From Streptomyces sp. ISL-87 (GTDB lineage: Bacteria; Actinomycetota; Actinomycetes; Streptomycetales; Streptomycetaceae): a stretch of 46,594 bases of DNA. Below the pieces are notes generated by a model, which was given only the letters and a program-made list of their open reading frames with translations, made no database searches and was not told where the DNA came from. The first letter of the stretch is position 1, and every line of letters starts with the position of its first letter. Made by a program: the position numbers and the translations under genes. Where the stretch lies: assembly GCF_018614095.1 (NCBI RefSeq), contig NZ_JAGGOY010000068.1, positions 1 through 46,594 of the forward strand. The letters run 5' to 3'. Shown here one piece after another: positions 16,145-23,564 of this stretch.

Positions 16145-18133
16145 CTACTGGCCGAGCGCGGCCAGCTTCGCCTGCGCCTGCTGCTCGCGCCAGGCTCGGA
16201 ACTCCGCGCTCGGCATCGACGCCAGTTGCTCCCACGGGATCCCCTCGGGAGCCTCGTCCTCGTCGGGCCCGTCGAAGTCGGGTTCCTCGTGAACCAGCTG
16301 CTGCTCGGAGTCCGACGCAGGCTCACCAGCCGGGGCCGGGTTCCGCTCCCGCCACGCGGTCATGTGCTGCTGCACCTGGTGGTCGAGCATCGCGCCGAAT
16401 ACCCCGCTGCGGCCTAGCAGCATCCGGAACCGGAACTCCTCGGCCGCCTCCGCGTCCGCCCAACTCGTCACCGACGCCTCGGCGGCCTCGCGCCCGGCCT
16501 CATCCGCCCGGAGCCGCTCCTCCGCCTCCGCAGCAGCGCGAGCAGCCTCCCGCCGATCCCTGGCCCGCATCTGACAGGCCGTGCAGTCCCCACCACCGAT
16601 GATCACGCCGTCCTCGCACCCCGGGTCCGGGCAGTCCTGCTGAAGGATCGCCGCGGCGAGCCACGAACTCCTGTTGATGATCCGGTCGCAGCCCTCCAAG
16701 TTCTCCGGGCTGCGACGAGCGGCCTTGCACCCGGACGCAGTGCACCGGTCACAACCCCGGTAGTCGGCCGCGGAACGAACATCGGCATGCTCGCCATGCC
16801 ACCGGCGATTGATCCGGGCAATCACCTGCTCCGGCGACCGGCGAGGGATGCCGGCCCCCTCGGTCCCGACCAACAGGTCGTTGATAGCGCGGTGCAGACC
16901 CGAGTAGAGCGCCGTCCCCGGCCGAGCAACCGCCACCGGCACTGCCGCCCTCACCATGTCGAACCCGGGCGGAGTCTGACGGGGCTTCGTCTTGCGGATA
17001 GCCGGCCGGGGAGACGTCTTGCGCTGGGGAGGGAGATGCGGTTCGGACGCGGCGGAGCCGCCACCGGCCTCACCGCTTTCACCAGCCGCGCCTGCGCTGA
17101 CGCCCGCACGCGCGAAACCACCCGCACCTTGGCCTACGGCGTCAGCCACCCCCTTCTCTTGCTCACTTCTAATGACCTTCTTGTAATGGCGTCCACCTGG
17201 TGCGGCTACCCCCATCCGGCTCCCGCGGCCACCCCCGTCCACCTGGTGCGGCCACCCCCATCCAGCTGGTGCGGCCACCCCCTCCTCCAGGCCGTTTTCC
17301 CGGGCGTGCTCCTCCTCGGCTGCCCGCATCCGGGACAGCGCTCGCTGCGCCCACCACTTCGCATCCATGAGCGTGTACGCCGAGGCCGCCCGCCCACCGT
17401 TCTCTGAGTCGTAGCGTTCCGTGATGAGCAGCAGCCCGTCATCGACCATGGCCGACAGGTTCGACGCGACAGTGCTGCGGCCGAGTCCCGTGCAGGAGCA
17501 CAGCTCCTTGTACGTCGGCGGACGGTTGTTGCTGGTCCGCGTCTTGCCATGTACGAACGTGGCGACAGCCGCGTACACCGACTTGTAGTTCGGAGAAAGG
17601 TCACCACGGGCCACGGTCGGAGCATCCAGCTTGATGAAATCGAACCCGGGATCGCGGTAGACACGGGGGACATGCGGGCCGGAGGAGCGCGGCGGCCAGG
17701 GCTGGCCGGCGGCAAGAGCTTCAGTGCGCGCCGCCGCCCGTTCCAGAGTCCGGCGGGCCCACTGCTCTCGGTCGGTCAGGTGGTAGACGGACGCGTCCGG
17801 GGCCCCGTCGGCGGAGGACTGCGGGGCGATCAGCAGCAACTCGCGCGTCACCAGCTCCTTAGTGCCCCTGTCCACCGTGTCCACGGAACGTCCGATCCGC
17901 GCGGCGATGGACGTCCGGTACGGCAGCAGCGCCCGGCGGGCCTCCTCAGAGAAACCGGCCGCGGCCTCGGGGGCAAGGGTGGTGTGGTCATCGACGTTGG
18001 CGAACGTGGCGAGGGCCATGTACACCGCCTTCACGGCGGGGGCACACGTGCCGTCGCGGGCGGTGCGGACGTCGAACTCGATGTAATCCAGCCCGATCGA
18101 CACATCGGCTGGACGGAACACGGAAGACGTCAT
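16145..18133 (-). CDS. Rep-like winged-helix protein, probable replication initiator
   Basis: 662 aa. Two tandem winged-helix modules are visible: about residues 20-130 (YIEFDVRTARDG, VKAVYMALATFANVDDHT, IAARIGRSVDTVDRGTKELV) and about 160-265 (FIKLDAPTVARGDLSPNYKS, YAAVATFVHGKTR, ELCSCTGLGRSTVASNLSAM). A low-complexity stretch at about 285-320 is encoded by four 23-bp tandem repeats. The C-terminal part carries clustered Cys (YRGCDRCTASGC, DCPDPGCEDG, GDCTACQ), a likely zinc site, and a charged helical region. Initiators of Streptomyces linear plasmids such as pSLA2 are known to carry their binding repeats inside the rep gene, which fits this arrangement. The assignment as initiator is inference from architecture and repeats. 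Confidence 0.62.
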   Translation of the reverse strand: MTSSVFRPADVSIGLDYIEFDVRTARDGTCAPAVKAVYMALATFANVDDHTTLAPEAAAGFSEEARRALLPYRTSIAARIGRSVDTVDRGTKELVTRELLLIAPQSSADGAPDASVYHLTDREQWARRTLERAAARTEALAAGQPWPPRSSGPHVPRVYRDPGFDFIKLDAPTVARGDLSPNYKSVYAAVATFVHGKTRTSNNRPPTYKELCSCTGLGRSTVASNLSAMVDDGLLLITERYDSENGGRAASAYTLMDAKWWAQRALSRMRAAEEEHARENGLEEGVAAPAGWGWPHQVDGGGRGSRMGVAAPGGRHYKKVIRSEQEKGVADAVGQGAGGFARAGVSAGAAGESGEAGGGSAASEPHLPPQRKTSPRPAIRKTKPRQTPPGFDMVRAAVPVAVARPGTALYSGLHRAINDLLVGTEGAGIPRRSPEQVIARINRRWHGEHADVRSAADYRGCDRCTASGCKAARRSPENLEGCDRIINRSSWLAAAILQQDCPDPGCEDGVIIGGGDCTACQMRARDRREAARAAAEAEERLRADEAGREAAEASVTSWADAEAAEEFRFRMLLGRSGVFGAMLDHQVQQHMTAWRERNPAPAGEPASDSEQQLVHEEPDFDGPDEDEAPEGIPWEQLASMPSAEFRAWREQQAQAKLAALGQ
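17192..17283 (+). repeat. Four 23-bp tandem repeats inside rep, probable iterons/origin
   Basis: Units start at 17192, 17215, 17238 and 17261; each fits TCCACCTGGTGCGG(C/T)CACCCCCA-like with the second unit most diverged, and units one and three differ at one position. The 23-bp period is not a multiple of three, so the same DNA is read in different frames and the protein does not repeat cleanly. Selection therefore seems to act on DNA, as expected for protein-binding iterons at a replication origin. Confidence 0.7.
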
Positions 18134-18474
18134 CGCGCGCCCCCAGCGTGGACCAGGCCGAGGTGCAGGGCAGAGACGTGCCAGCGGTCTTGAGCGCAGT
18201 AGAAGCGGAAAACGTGCAGGTTAAGCACGGAAGAAATCCCCTTTATCGGGGAGTCGAGGACGGCGATGTGACCAGACAGGGCCCCGCGGATGGTGGCCGA
18301 TGGATGGCAGGCCGCATATCCTGGGTATCGGTGACCACGCGGGCCTATGGCCCACGGGCATCACCCCCGGCGAGGTCACCTCACCGGACACACGACTCGG
18401 AACTGTGAGAGGTACGCGAGTCGATTGCTGTATGGAGGCCGTTCCTGTTGGCGCAGGGGCGGCCTCAAGCGCTC
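18134..18474. other. Gene-free interval upstream of rep
   Basis: Holds the presumed leftward promoter of rep. A short inverted segment around 18237-18252 (CCCCTTTATCGGGG) is the only visible structure. No gene on either strand is convincing. Confidence 0.4.
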
Positions 18475-18756
18475 TTACGGCTCCCTAGAGGTCGGTGTCG
18501 TGACTTCGGGGTACCGCTGGGCCAGGCCATGAAGGAGCCGGCTATACGCCGTGCGACGCGGCCCGTTGCGAGGCTCTACAGCACCGGACTCCCACCGGAG
18601 GACGGCCAGGGGTTGCACGCCGATCGCCTCTGCCACCTGCTCTTGGGTCAGGCCCGCCGCGCGACGGAGTGGAGCACGGACCGGCACAGGCATCAGTGGC
18701 GCATGCCCATGTAGCAACACATCGACTGATGCCACCGGGTCATGAGTAGTCGTCAT
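18475..18756 (-). CDS. XRE-family helix-turn-helix regulator, 93 aa
   Basis: ATG at 18756 has GGAGG eight bases upstream; the frame runs to 18774 but that start lacks a ribosome site. The helix-turn-helix is LRRAAGLTQEQVAEAIGVQP with LAVLRWESGAVEPRNG, the standard XRE recognition pattern, followed by a short helix (TAYSRLLHGLAQRYP). This is a DNA-binding core without a sensing domain, as in many Streptomyces plasmid regulators. It lies between rep and the GntR gene in the same direction and could tune plasmid replication or transfer. Confidence 0.82.
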   Translation of the reverse strand: MTTTHDPVASVDVLLHGHAPLMPVPVRAPLRRAAGLTQEQVAEAIGVQPLAVLRWESGAVEPRNGPRRTAYSRLLHGLAQRYPEVTTPTSREP

Positions 18757-18845
18757 CCTCTTCACCTCCATCAAACTGATAGCTGAAACATACCTTGTGG
18801 AACTGGATCGCAGGCGTTGTGCCCTCGTGTCGGGCTAGCTGCCAT

Positions 18846-19685
18846 TCAGCTTTCAGTTGGGGCTTGGTAGTAGTCGCCCGTCGCCGGCTGCACCGGCCAC
18901 TGGGCAGACGCGCCCCGGGGCAAGGGGTAGCCGACAGCGAAGAGCGCAGCAGACATCCGGATGTCCTGGACTTCCGCAACTCGGGCTTGCTGGTCCCCCA
19001 CTGCGGCGAGGCCCGTGATGCGGAGGGCCCGCAGCAGTGGAACCCCCGTCAGGGGCATGCGTAGGGCGTCGGCCTCCTCGGGGGACGGCATGCGGGCAGA
19101 AATCTCCTCTCGCCATTCAAGGGGCTCCCCCGCCCACTCCTCCAACCGGTCGTACATGCCGCCGAGGCCAGTCCCTCCAGAGAGTTGGGGCAGCTCTTGA
19201 GTCACCCATGGGCTCAGCCAGCTATCGGCTAGCTGCCGGTGTGTCTCCACGTCGGGGTCACCGATGATCCGTCGGCGGACTGTCAGACGGGTACTCGACG
19301 GAACCTCCAGGATGTCGGCGACATCGGCAGGCACCAGCAGCGTAATGACCTTGGTCGTCTCGCCGTCAGGGTGAGGCAAGGGGCGCCAGTGCTGCGCTTC
19401 GGGGCCGCTGTAGTAACCGAGTTCGTCCCGTTCGATCTGACGCGTCCGCACGGTCAAGCGCAGCCGGTCCGGGTGTTCACGCACATAGGTGCCAGCACGT
19501 CGGCGGGACTCGATAAGGCCTTCCCGTACCAGCATTCCGTACGCCTTGCGGACGGTGATGTCGCTGCACGCGTACTGCTCCGCGACGTCGCGCATCAAAG
19601 GCAGAGCCGAACCCGGCGGGAACTCCACCCCTGCCGTGATGCGTTCGCGCAGGTCGCGGGCGATTTCCTCATACCTAGCCACCAT
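18846..19685 (-). CDS. GntR-family regulator with UTRA domain, KorSA-like
   Basis: 279 aa. N-terminal GntR winged helix: YEEIARDLRERITAGVEFPP, MRDVAEQYACSDITVRKAYG, MLVREGLIESRRRAGTYV. The rest is a UTRA-type ligand domain (LEVPSSTRLTVRRRIIGDPD, HRQLADSWLSPW, LTGVPLLRALRITG, RVAEVQDIRM). In Streptomyces mobile elements, such proteins (KorSA, TraR) repress transfer genes and themselves. Two TAGCGTATACG palindromes at 19721-19767 lie just ahead of its start and beside the divergent WhiB/spd operon, matching that role. The inducer is unknown. Confidence 0.88.
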   Translation of the reverse strand: MVARYEEIARDLRERITAGVEFPPGSALPLMRDVAEQYACSDITVRKAYGMLVREGLIESRRRAGTYVREHPDRLRLTVRTRQIERDELGYYSGPEAQHWRPLPHPDGETTKVITLLVPADVADILEVPSSTRLTVRRRIIGDPDVETHRQLADSWLSPWVTQELPQLSGGTGLGGMYDRLEEWAGEPLEWREEISARMPSPEEADALRMPLTGVPLLRALRITGLAAVGDQQARVAEVQDIRMSAALFAVGYPLPRGASAQWPVQPATGDYYQAPTES

Positions 19686-19720
19686 CGTCCGTTCCCTCCG
19701 CTGACCACCCCGACGAGGTT

Positions 19721-19767
19721 TAGCGTATACGCCAACCTTGAAAGTCTCACCACTAGCGTATACGTTA
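19721..19767. promoter_or_regulatory. Twin GntR operators
   Basis: TAGCGTATACGCC (19721-19733) and TAGCGTATACGTTA (19754-19767) share an 11-base core containing the palindrome CGTATACG. They are 33 bp apart, about three helical turns, so bound dimers would face the same side. They lie 36-82 bp upstream of the GntR start and between it and the divergent operon. Confidence 0.8.
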
Positions 19768-19782
19768 TCTCATGTCAGCCAG

Positions 19783-19812
19783 AACGGCCCCTGGTTGGAG
19801 CCAGGGGCCGTT
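19783..19812. terminator. Perfect 12-bp hairpin in the divergent intergenic region
   Basis: AACGGCCCCTGG (19783-19794) pairs with 19801-19812 around TTGGAG and is followed by TTGTGTG. No plus-strand gene ends here, so it may be an attenuator in the leader of the WhiB operon or an insulator against transcription entering the operators. Confidence 0.5.
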
Positions 19813-19920
19813 GTGTGCCTCCCGCATTGGAGTGCGAGGAGCACGGATGTCCGGCGTTGGAGCGTCGGACGGCTGTCGGACCTGCCCATATGTGTGTGGA
19901 TGAGGGGACCGACTCTCGTG

Positions 19921-20127
19921 ATGGTTGCAGAAATGGGGCGCTGGTGGCGCCCCCGCCGGGGCACGTGCCCCGCGGCGGCGGTACGGACGCGGACGGTCTT
20001 TCCGTCCCGGCACTGCACCGCCGGATTTGCTGAGATCCCCCAGGCGGCGCCGGAGGCGCTGGGCCTGGGCGGGGATGAACTGCGGGTTAGGGCGTGGCTG
20101 GTGGCCCGGCTGGACGGTGTGGCGTGA
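19921..20127 (+). CDS. Small hypothetical protein, first gene of the WhiB/spd operon
   Basis: 68 aa from ATG 19921 (an in-frame ATG at 19933 is possible). N-terminus is basic and W-rich (MGRWWRPRRGTCPAAAVRTR), then a helical end (EALGLGGDELRVRAWLVARL). Its TGA overlaps the GTG of the WhiB gene (GTGA at 20124-20127), which supports real, coupled translation. No family recognised. It is the promoter-proximal gene, downstream of the GntR operators. Confidence 0.5.
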   Translation: MVAEMGRWWRPRRGTCPAAAVRTRTVFPSRHCTAGFAEIPQAAPEALGLGGDELRVRAWLVARLDGVA

Positions 20128-20528
20128 GCGCGCCGGGCGGGGTGCCCCCGCTGCCGGCGGGTTGGGTCGCGGCGCGTCCGGCGGACTGGCTGGACCGCCT
20201 TTGGGAGTACGAGGACCTGGCTCCCGCTCCGGCGGTGCGTCGGGATCGGTCGGGGGATGCGGCCTGCGTGGGTGTGGACCCCCAGCTGTTCTACCCGGCG
20301 CCGTGGGAGATGACGACCGGGGCGGCTGTGCCCTCGGAGGCGGAGCGGGAGGCGCTGGCGTACTGCGGCCGGTGCCCGGTCCGTGACTGGTGCCTGGAGC
20401 GGGACCTGATCGACTCCTCCACCCCCTCGAAGGTGCTCGGGGTGCGCGGGGGGCTGCGTCAGGGTGACCGGCGGGCGCTGCACGTGAAGGTATTCGGCAA
20501 GCGTGCGAAGAACGGGGCGCAGCGGTGA
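20124..20528 (+). CDS. WhiB-like iron-sulfur regulator
   Basis: 134 aa from GTG 20124. It shows the Wbl pattern: an early Cys in AACVGVDPQLFYP, then a cluster in YCGRCPVRDWCLERDL giving the four Cys that hold a [4Fe-4S] cluster, the GVRGG turn (VLGVRGGLRQGDRRAL) and a basic C-terminus (KVFGKRAKNG) for DNA contact. Wbl proteins act with sigma factors; plasmid-borne ones are common in Streptomyces. It overlaps both neighbours by GTGA junctions and so belongs to the same transcript. Confidence 0.93.
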   Translation: MSAPGGVPPLPAGWVAARPADWLDRLWEYEDLAPAPAVRRDRSGDAACVGVDPQLFYPAPWEMTTGAAVPSEAEREALAYCGRCPVRDWCLERDLIDSSTPSKVLGVRGGLRQGDRRALHVKVFGKRAKNGAQR

Positions 20529-21211
20529 GCGCCAGCTCCGCCGGCACCCCGGCCACGAAGGCGGCCCGCCGGGCGCGCCGTCGCCGCACCGCTGCTGCTC
20601 CCGCTGCTCCGGCGGCGGCCCCGGTCGCCAAAGGCACGGCCCGCGCCACGATTCAGGCGGTGACCGGTCGTCTCGGCCGTGCGCAGATCACTGCCGGGAT
20701 CACCTCGGCCGCCACCGCTCTCGTGCCCCAGGACAGCAAGGGGCGCCGCTGGCTCGCCTACAACGGGTCGGCCGCCGCAGCCGGCCACGGTGCGCTCTGG
20801 CTCGCCACCGGCAACCCCATGGGCGCTGAGCCGCTCATGGCGGCGGCCGTCCACTCCGTCCCGAACTGCGGTGCGTTCGCCGTCACCTGCGCCGTGGCGT
20901 ACGGCGGCTGGAAGGTCGGCGGCATCCTTCGCGGCCTGCTCGGCCCTGCCGCGCGCCCCGCCGCCGCCCTCGGCGCCGCCTGGTGGGGCCAGGGCACCGC
21001 GCCGCTGATCACGGACGTGATGGCGGCGACCGAGCCGTGGTCCTCGATGCTCCTCCCGCTCATCGCGGCCGGGGCCCTGGCCGGCATCTGCTGGTGGGCC
21101 CTCGACTCCCGCTCCGCCGCATGGCGCGCCCCGGTCCGCTGGGCCGCCCGAATCCCCCTCGCCACGCTCGCCCTGGGCGTCGGCCTCTACGCCCCCGGAG
21201 GCACCCTGTGA
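20525..21211 (+). CDS. Membrane protein of the spd-like operon, 228 aa
   Basis: GTG at 20525 overlaps the WhiB stop. A basic Ala/Arg-rich N-terminus (ARRARRRRTAAAPAAPAAAP) precedes four or so hydrophobic segments, including FAVTCAVAYGGWKVGGILRG and MLLPLIAAGALAGICWWALD plus a final LATLALGVGLYAPGG. The order of WhiB, small membrane proteins and a DUF2637 protein is typical of Streptomyces plasmid and integrative-element transfer regions, where Spd proteins aid spread of DNA between hyphal compartments. No specific family recognised. Confidence 0.72.
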   Translation: MSASSAGTPATKAARRARRRRTAAAPAAPAAAPVAKGTARATIQAVTGRLGRAQITAGITSAATALVPQDSKGRRWLAYNGSAAAAGHGALWLATGNPMGAEPLMAAAVHSVPNCGAFAVTCAVAYGGWKVGGILRGLLGPAARPAAALGAAWWGQGTAPLITDVMAATEPWSSMLLPLIAAGALAGICWWALDSRSAAWRAPVRWAARIPLATLALGVGLYAPGGTL

Positions 21212-21663
21212 CCGCCCACCAGATCGCCGCAGACGTCACCCTCGCCGCCGAGACCGGCTTCGCCGGGCCGATGACGTTGTCCGGCCTGACCCTGGTTGCC
21301 GGGTCGGTCCTGCTGTTCGGGCTGCGCGGCTCCGACACGGTCAAGATCGACAACAAGAGGAAGGCCACCGGCTGGGGGATCGGGTTCTCGACCCTCGCCG
21401 TGGCGGCCGGGGGCACGCTCGCTGACGCAGTCCAGGGCGTGGCCGAGGTGCCGGTGGCGTTCTCCGACGCGGTGGGGAACGGCAACCCCGGCCTCGGCTG
21501 CACGGCCATCTTCGTGACGCTGTGCGCCATCGGCCCCAAGTGGACAAACCTGTGGTGGCCCGCCCTGATCGGCATCTCCGCCGGGGTCATCTACACGCAG
21601 GCGGGCGGCCTCTGGGCAGTCGGCCAGACCATCGGCCTCGCCATCGCCCAGAAGATCGGCTGA
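21208..21663 (+). CDS. Membrane protein of the spd-like operon, 151 aa
   Basis: Start GTG 21208 in a GTGA overlap with the previous gene. Hydrophobic segments at LSGLTLVAGSVLLFGLRG, GWGIGFSTLAVAAGGTLADA, CTAIFVTLCAIGPK and LWWPALIGISAGVIYTQAGG indicate three or four membrane helices. The spacing between helices resembles a small holin-like or pore-like protein, but this is only shape. It is followed after six bases by the 21670 gene. Confidence 0.72.
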   Translation: MTAHQIAADVTLAAETGFAGPMTLSGLTLVAGSVLLFGLRGSDTVKIDNKRKATGWGIGFSTLAVAAGGTLADAVQGVAEVPVAFSDAVGNGNPGLGCTAIFVTLCAIGPKWTNLWWPALIGISAGVIYTQAGGLWAVGQTIGLAIAQKIG

Positions 21664-21669
21664 CCCGCC

Positions 21670-22740
21670 GTGAGCACCGCCGACGAGATCAAGACGATCA
21701 CGAGGGGGAGCGGCGCGGTGCTGGTCTCCCTGCTCCGCGGCTCCGTCGTCCTGTCCGGCCGCATCTGCCGGTGCCTCCCCCGGCTGGTCGCCCTCGGCCC
21801 GCGCGTCTGGGAGATGGCGCGCCGCGACGCGAAGGCGACCGACGAGCGGCAGCAGCGCGCGTACGAAGCCGCGGTGGCTCGGGCGCAGAAGGCGGAGAAA
21901 CCGGAGCCGACCCCGGACGAGGTCCCCCGGGTCTCCCCCTCCCTGCGCCCGCCGGGCGAGGCTCTCGGGTTCCTCGCCGCCGCCTCGGTCGTGGGGGTCG
22001 GCGTGCTGGGCACGGTGGTCTCCGTCACGGTCCCCCGGCTGCTCGCCGTGATCCCGGAGGCCATCGGCCCGTACGTCGCCGCGGCTGTCGCGGTGGGCTG
22101 GACGGCCGCCGCACTCGCGGTCGCCCCTCCCCCCGGCCCTCAAGATGATCATGAAAATGAGTGTGAGGGGGAGGAGCGCGAGGACGACGACCAGGAGGAC
22201 GCCGAGGACCAGGAGCAGGCCCCCGCGCTGGACCCCGGTACGGCGCTGCTGCTGCACGTGGTGGGCGCGCTGGCCGAGGCGGAGGCCGCGGGGCGGACGG
22301 GTGTCCACTTGGACGTGGTGATCGACTCGGCGGAGGATGCCGGGCTCATCCCCGACGACACCGACCAGAGTGTGTTCCGGGACTGGTTGACGGCCGCCGG
22401 GATCCCGACCGTGGACAAGCTCGGCATGCGGATCGGGGGCAAGCCAACGACCCGGGTGGGGCTGCGGATCGACGCCGCGACGGCGACCCTGGGGATGTCC
22501 CCGGCGGCCCTGTTGCGGGCCCGTTCCCAGGCCCCCGCCACGGCCCCGGGGGAGACCCCCGTCGCGGTCGCCGCGGCCCCCGCCCGGGTGCCCGCTCAGG
22601 CGGTCGGGGAGAGGCCCGCCGAGGCCCCCGTTCCGGCCCCCGTCAGTTGCCCCGCACCGGCCGCCCTGCGGCTGATTCCCGGGGGGCTGCTGGACCCCGA
22701 GCAGACCCCTTCCCCGGCCCTCTCCAAGGGGCAGGTCTAG
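21670..22740 (+). CDS. Membrane protein with acidic linker and C-terminal winged-helix-like region
   Basis: 356 aa from GTG 21670. Residues 10-40 are amphipathic, two membrane helices follow (ALGFLAAASVVGVGVLGTVV and AIGPYVAAAVAVGWTAAALA), then a strongly acidic linker (EGEEREDDDQEDAEDQEQ). The cytosolic part (TALLLHVVGALAEAEAAGRT, GVHLDVVIDSAEDAG, FRDWLTAAGIPTVDKLGMRI) is like the winged-helix tails of proteins encoded near TraB in actinobacterial conjugative elements, including the GIP-DK motif. A Pro/Ala tail ends it. It could link membrane and DNA during transfer. Family name not certain. Confidence 0.68.
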   Translation: MSTADEIKTITRGSGAVLVSLLRGSVVLSGRICRCLPRLVALGPRVWEMARRDAKATDERQQRAYEAAVARAQKAEKPEPTPDEVPRVSPSLRPPGEALGFLAAASVVGVGVLGTVVSVTVPRLLAVIPEAIGPYVAAAVAVGWTAAALAVAPPPGPQDDHENECEGEEREDDDQEDAEDQEQAPALDPGTALLLHVVGALAEAEAAGRTGVHLDVVIDSAEDAGLIPDDTDQSVFRDWLTAAGIPTVDKLGMRIGGKPTTRVGLRIDAATATLGMSPAALLRARSQAPATAPGETPVAVAAAPARVPAQAVGERPAEAPVPAPVSCPAPAALRLIPGGLLDPEQTPSPALSKGQV

Positions 22741-22942
22741 GAAGCCCGTTAGACCGGCCTATCGGTCGTCTGACCTGCGGTTCTATCGGGCGCCTTACGG
22801 GCCCTAACAGGGCCACTGACGCCCTTCCCTGACACCCAAAGACGCCGGACCCGAAAGGGGTCCGGACATGCGCGGAGCGACCGCCCAACTGCCAAGAAGA
22901 CCGGTCGCTCCGCTCCCATCTCGCAGAGACAGGAGCTCCATC

Positions 22943-23107
22943 GTGGCACTCAACGACAAGAAGATCAGCACCGCCCCCGGAACCCGCCCCAACCCGCAGC
23001 AAGAAACGGTCTACAGCCCCTCGCGCGGCGGGCACTACCCGGCGGAGCCGAAGCCGACTCCGGGCGCGGGGAATGGCACGAACGGCCGCCTCAAGGGCAA
23101 CAGCTGA
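22943..23107 (+). CDS. Small hydrophilic protein, 54 aa
   Basis: GTG 22943 has GGAG seven bases upstream. The product MALNDKKISTAPGTRPNPQQ... is polar, Pro/Gly/Asn-rich and probably disordered. After a gap of about 200 bp from the previous gene it opens a new chain of tiny overlapping genes; its TGA overlaps the next ATG (TGATG at 23105-23109). Function unknown. Confidence 0.6.
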   Translation: MALNDKKISTAPGTRPNPQQETVYSPSRGGHYPAEPKPTPGAGNGTNGRLKGNS

Positions 23108-23241
23108 TGGCCCGCCACACGGCGCCGGTGTGCCACGGCCGGGCGATGAAGCGGGACGACAAGGCGCGGCAGTACGTGTGCCGCTCGTGCGGCGGCTGGA
23201 CCACGCGGCTGCTGGCCCTCGTGGCCGGGGGCCTGCGGTGA
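23107..23241 (+). CDS. Micro-ORF, 44 aa, zinc-ribbon-like
   Basis: MARHTAPVCHGRAMKRDDKA then RQYVCRSCGGWTTRLLALVA. The Cys and His pairs (VCHG and CRSC) fit a small zinc ribbon. Both ends overlap neighbours (TGATG at the start, GTGA at the end), which argues for true translation. Tiny zinc ribbons of this type recur in Streptomyces plasmid spd regions; role unknown. Confidence 0.62.
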   Translation: MARHTAPVCHGRAMKRDDKARQYVCRSCGGWTTRLLALVAGGLR

Positions 23242-23342
23242 GGCGGCTGCTGGGCGTGGTCGCCCACCTGTGGCAGTGCTCGGCCTGCGGGACCTGGTCC
23301 ACGGAGAAGACCGTGAACGGCCACTGCAAGAGCTGCCGGTGA
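23238..23342 (+). CDS. Micro-ORF, 34 aa, four-cysteine zinc ribbon
   Basis: Product MRRLLGVVAHLWQCSACGTW then STEKTVNGHCKSCR. Two CxxC pairs (CSAC and CKSC) separated by about 15 residues are a textbook minimal zinc ribbon. Starts in a GTGA overlap with the previous micro-ORF and ends in another with the next. Too short for standard gene finders. Confidence 0.6.
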   Translation: MRRLLGVVAHLWQCSACGTWSTEKTVNGHCKSCR

Positions 23343-23440
23343 ACCGGCCGTCGCTGCCGGTGCGGCCCACCCCGCACGAGCGGGACGGGCGGACCGAGAC
23401 GCAGCCGCCGGCCCGCCCGCACCCCAAGCCCGGTTCCTGA
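23339..23440 (+). CDS. Micro-ORF, 33 aa, Pro/Arg-rich
   Basis: Starts GTG 23339 in a GTGA overlap and reads MNRPSLPVRPTPHERDGRTE... ending HPKPGS. Low complexity and probably unstructured. The only support for translation is the coupled junction and the absence of a gap in the chain. It precedes the DUF2637 gene by 125 bp. Confidence 0.42.
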   Translation: MNRPSLPVRPTPHERDGRTETQPPARPHPKPGS

Positions 23441-23564
23441 CTCCGCCCGTCCGATGCCGCGGAAGTGCACCCCGGGCGCGATGGGGCATCGCCACCGCGG
23501 CATCAGCAGCACCACCCGGGCGGGACTCCGGTCCCGCCCGGCCCCCCTCAGCAGAAGGAGAGAC

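Noticed and set aside
17192..17283. CRISPR array
   Set aside because: Repeats are contiguous with no spacers, only four units, and lie inside a gene; no cas genes are present.
18448..18714. Plus-strand frame opposite the XRE gene
   Set aside because: Antisense to a well-patterned helix-turn-helix gene that has a ribosome site.
19765..20649. Long minus-strand frames opposite the WhiB operon
   Set aside because: Pro/Arg-rich shadows; the plus strand carries the Wbl cysteine signature and coupled junctions.
21187..22308. 373-residue minus-strand frame rich in Gly/Asp/Arg
   Set aside because: Shadow of two membrane-protein genes with GTGA coupling on the plus strand.
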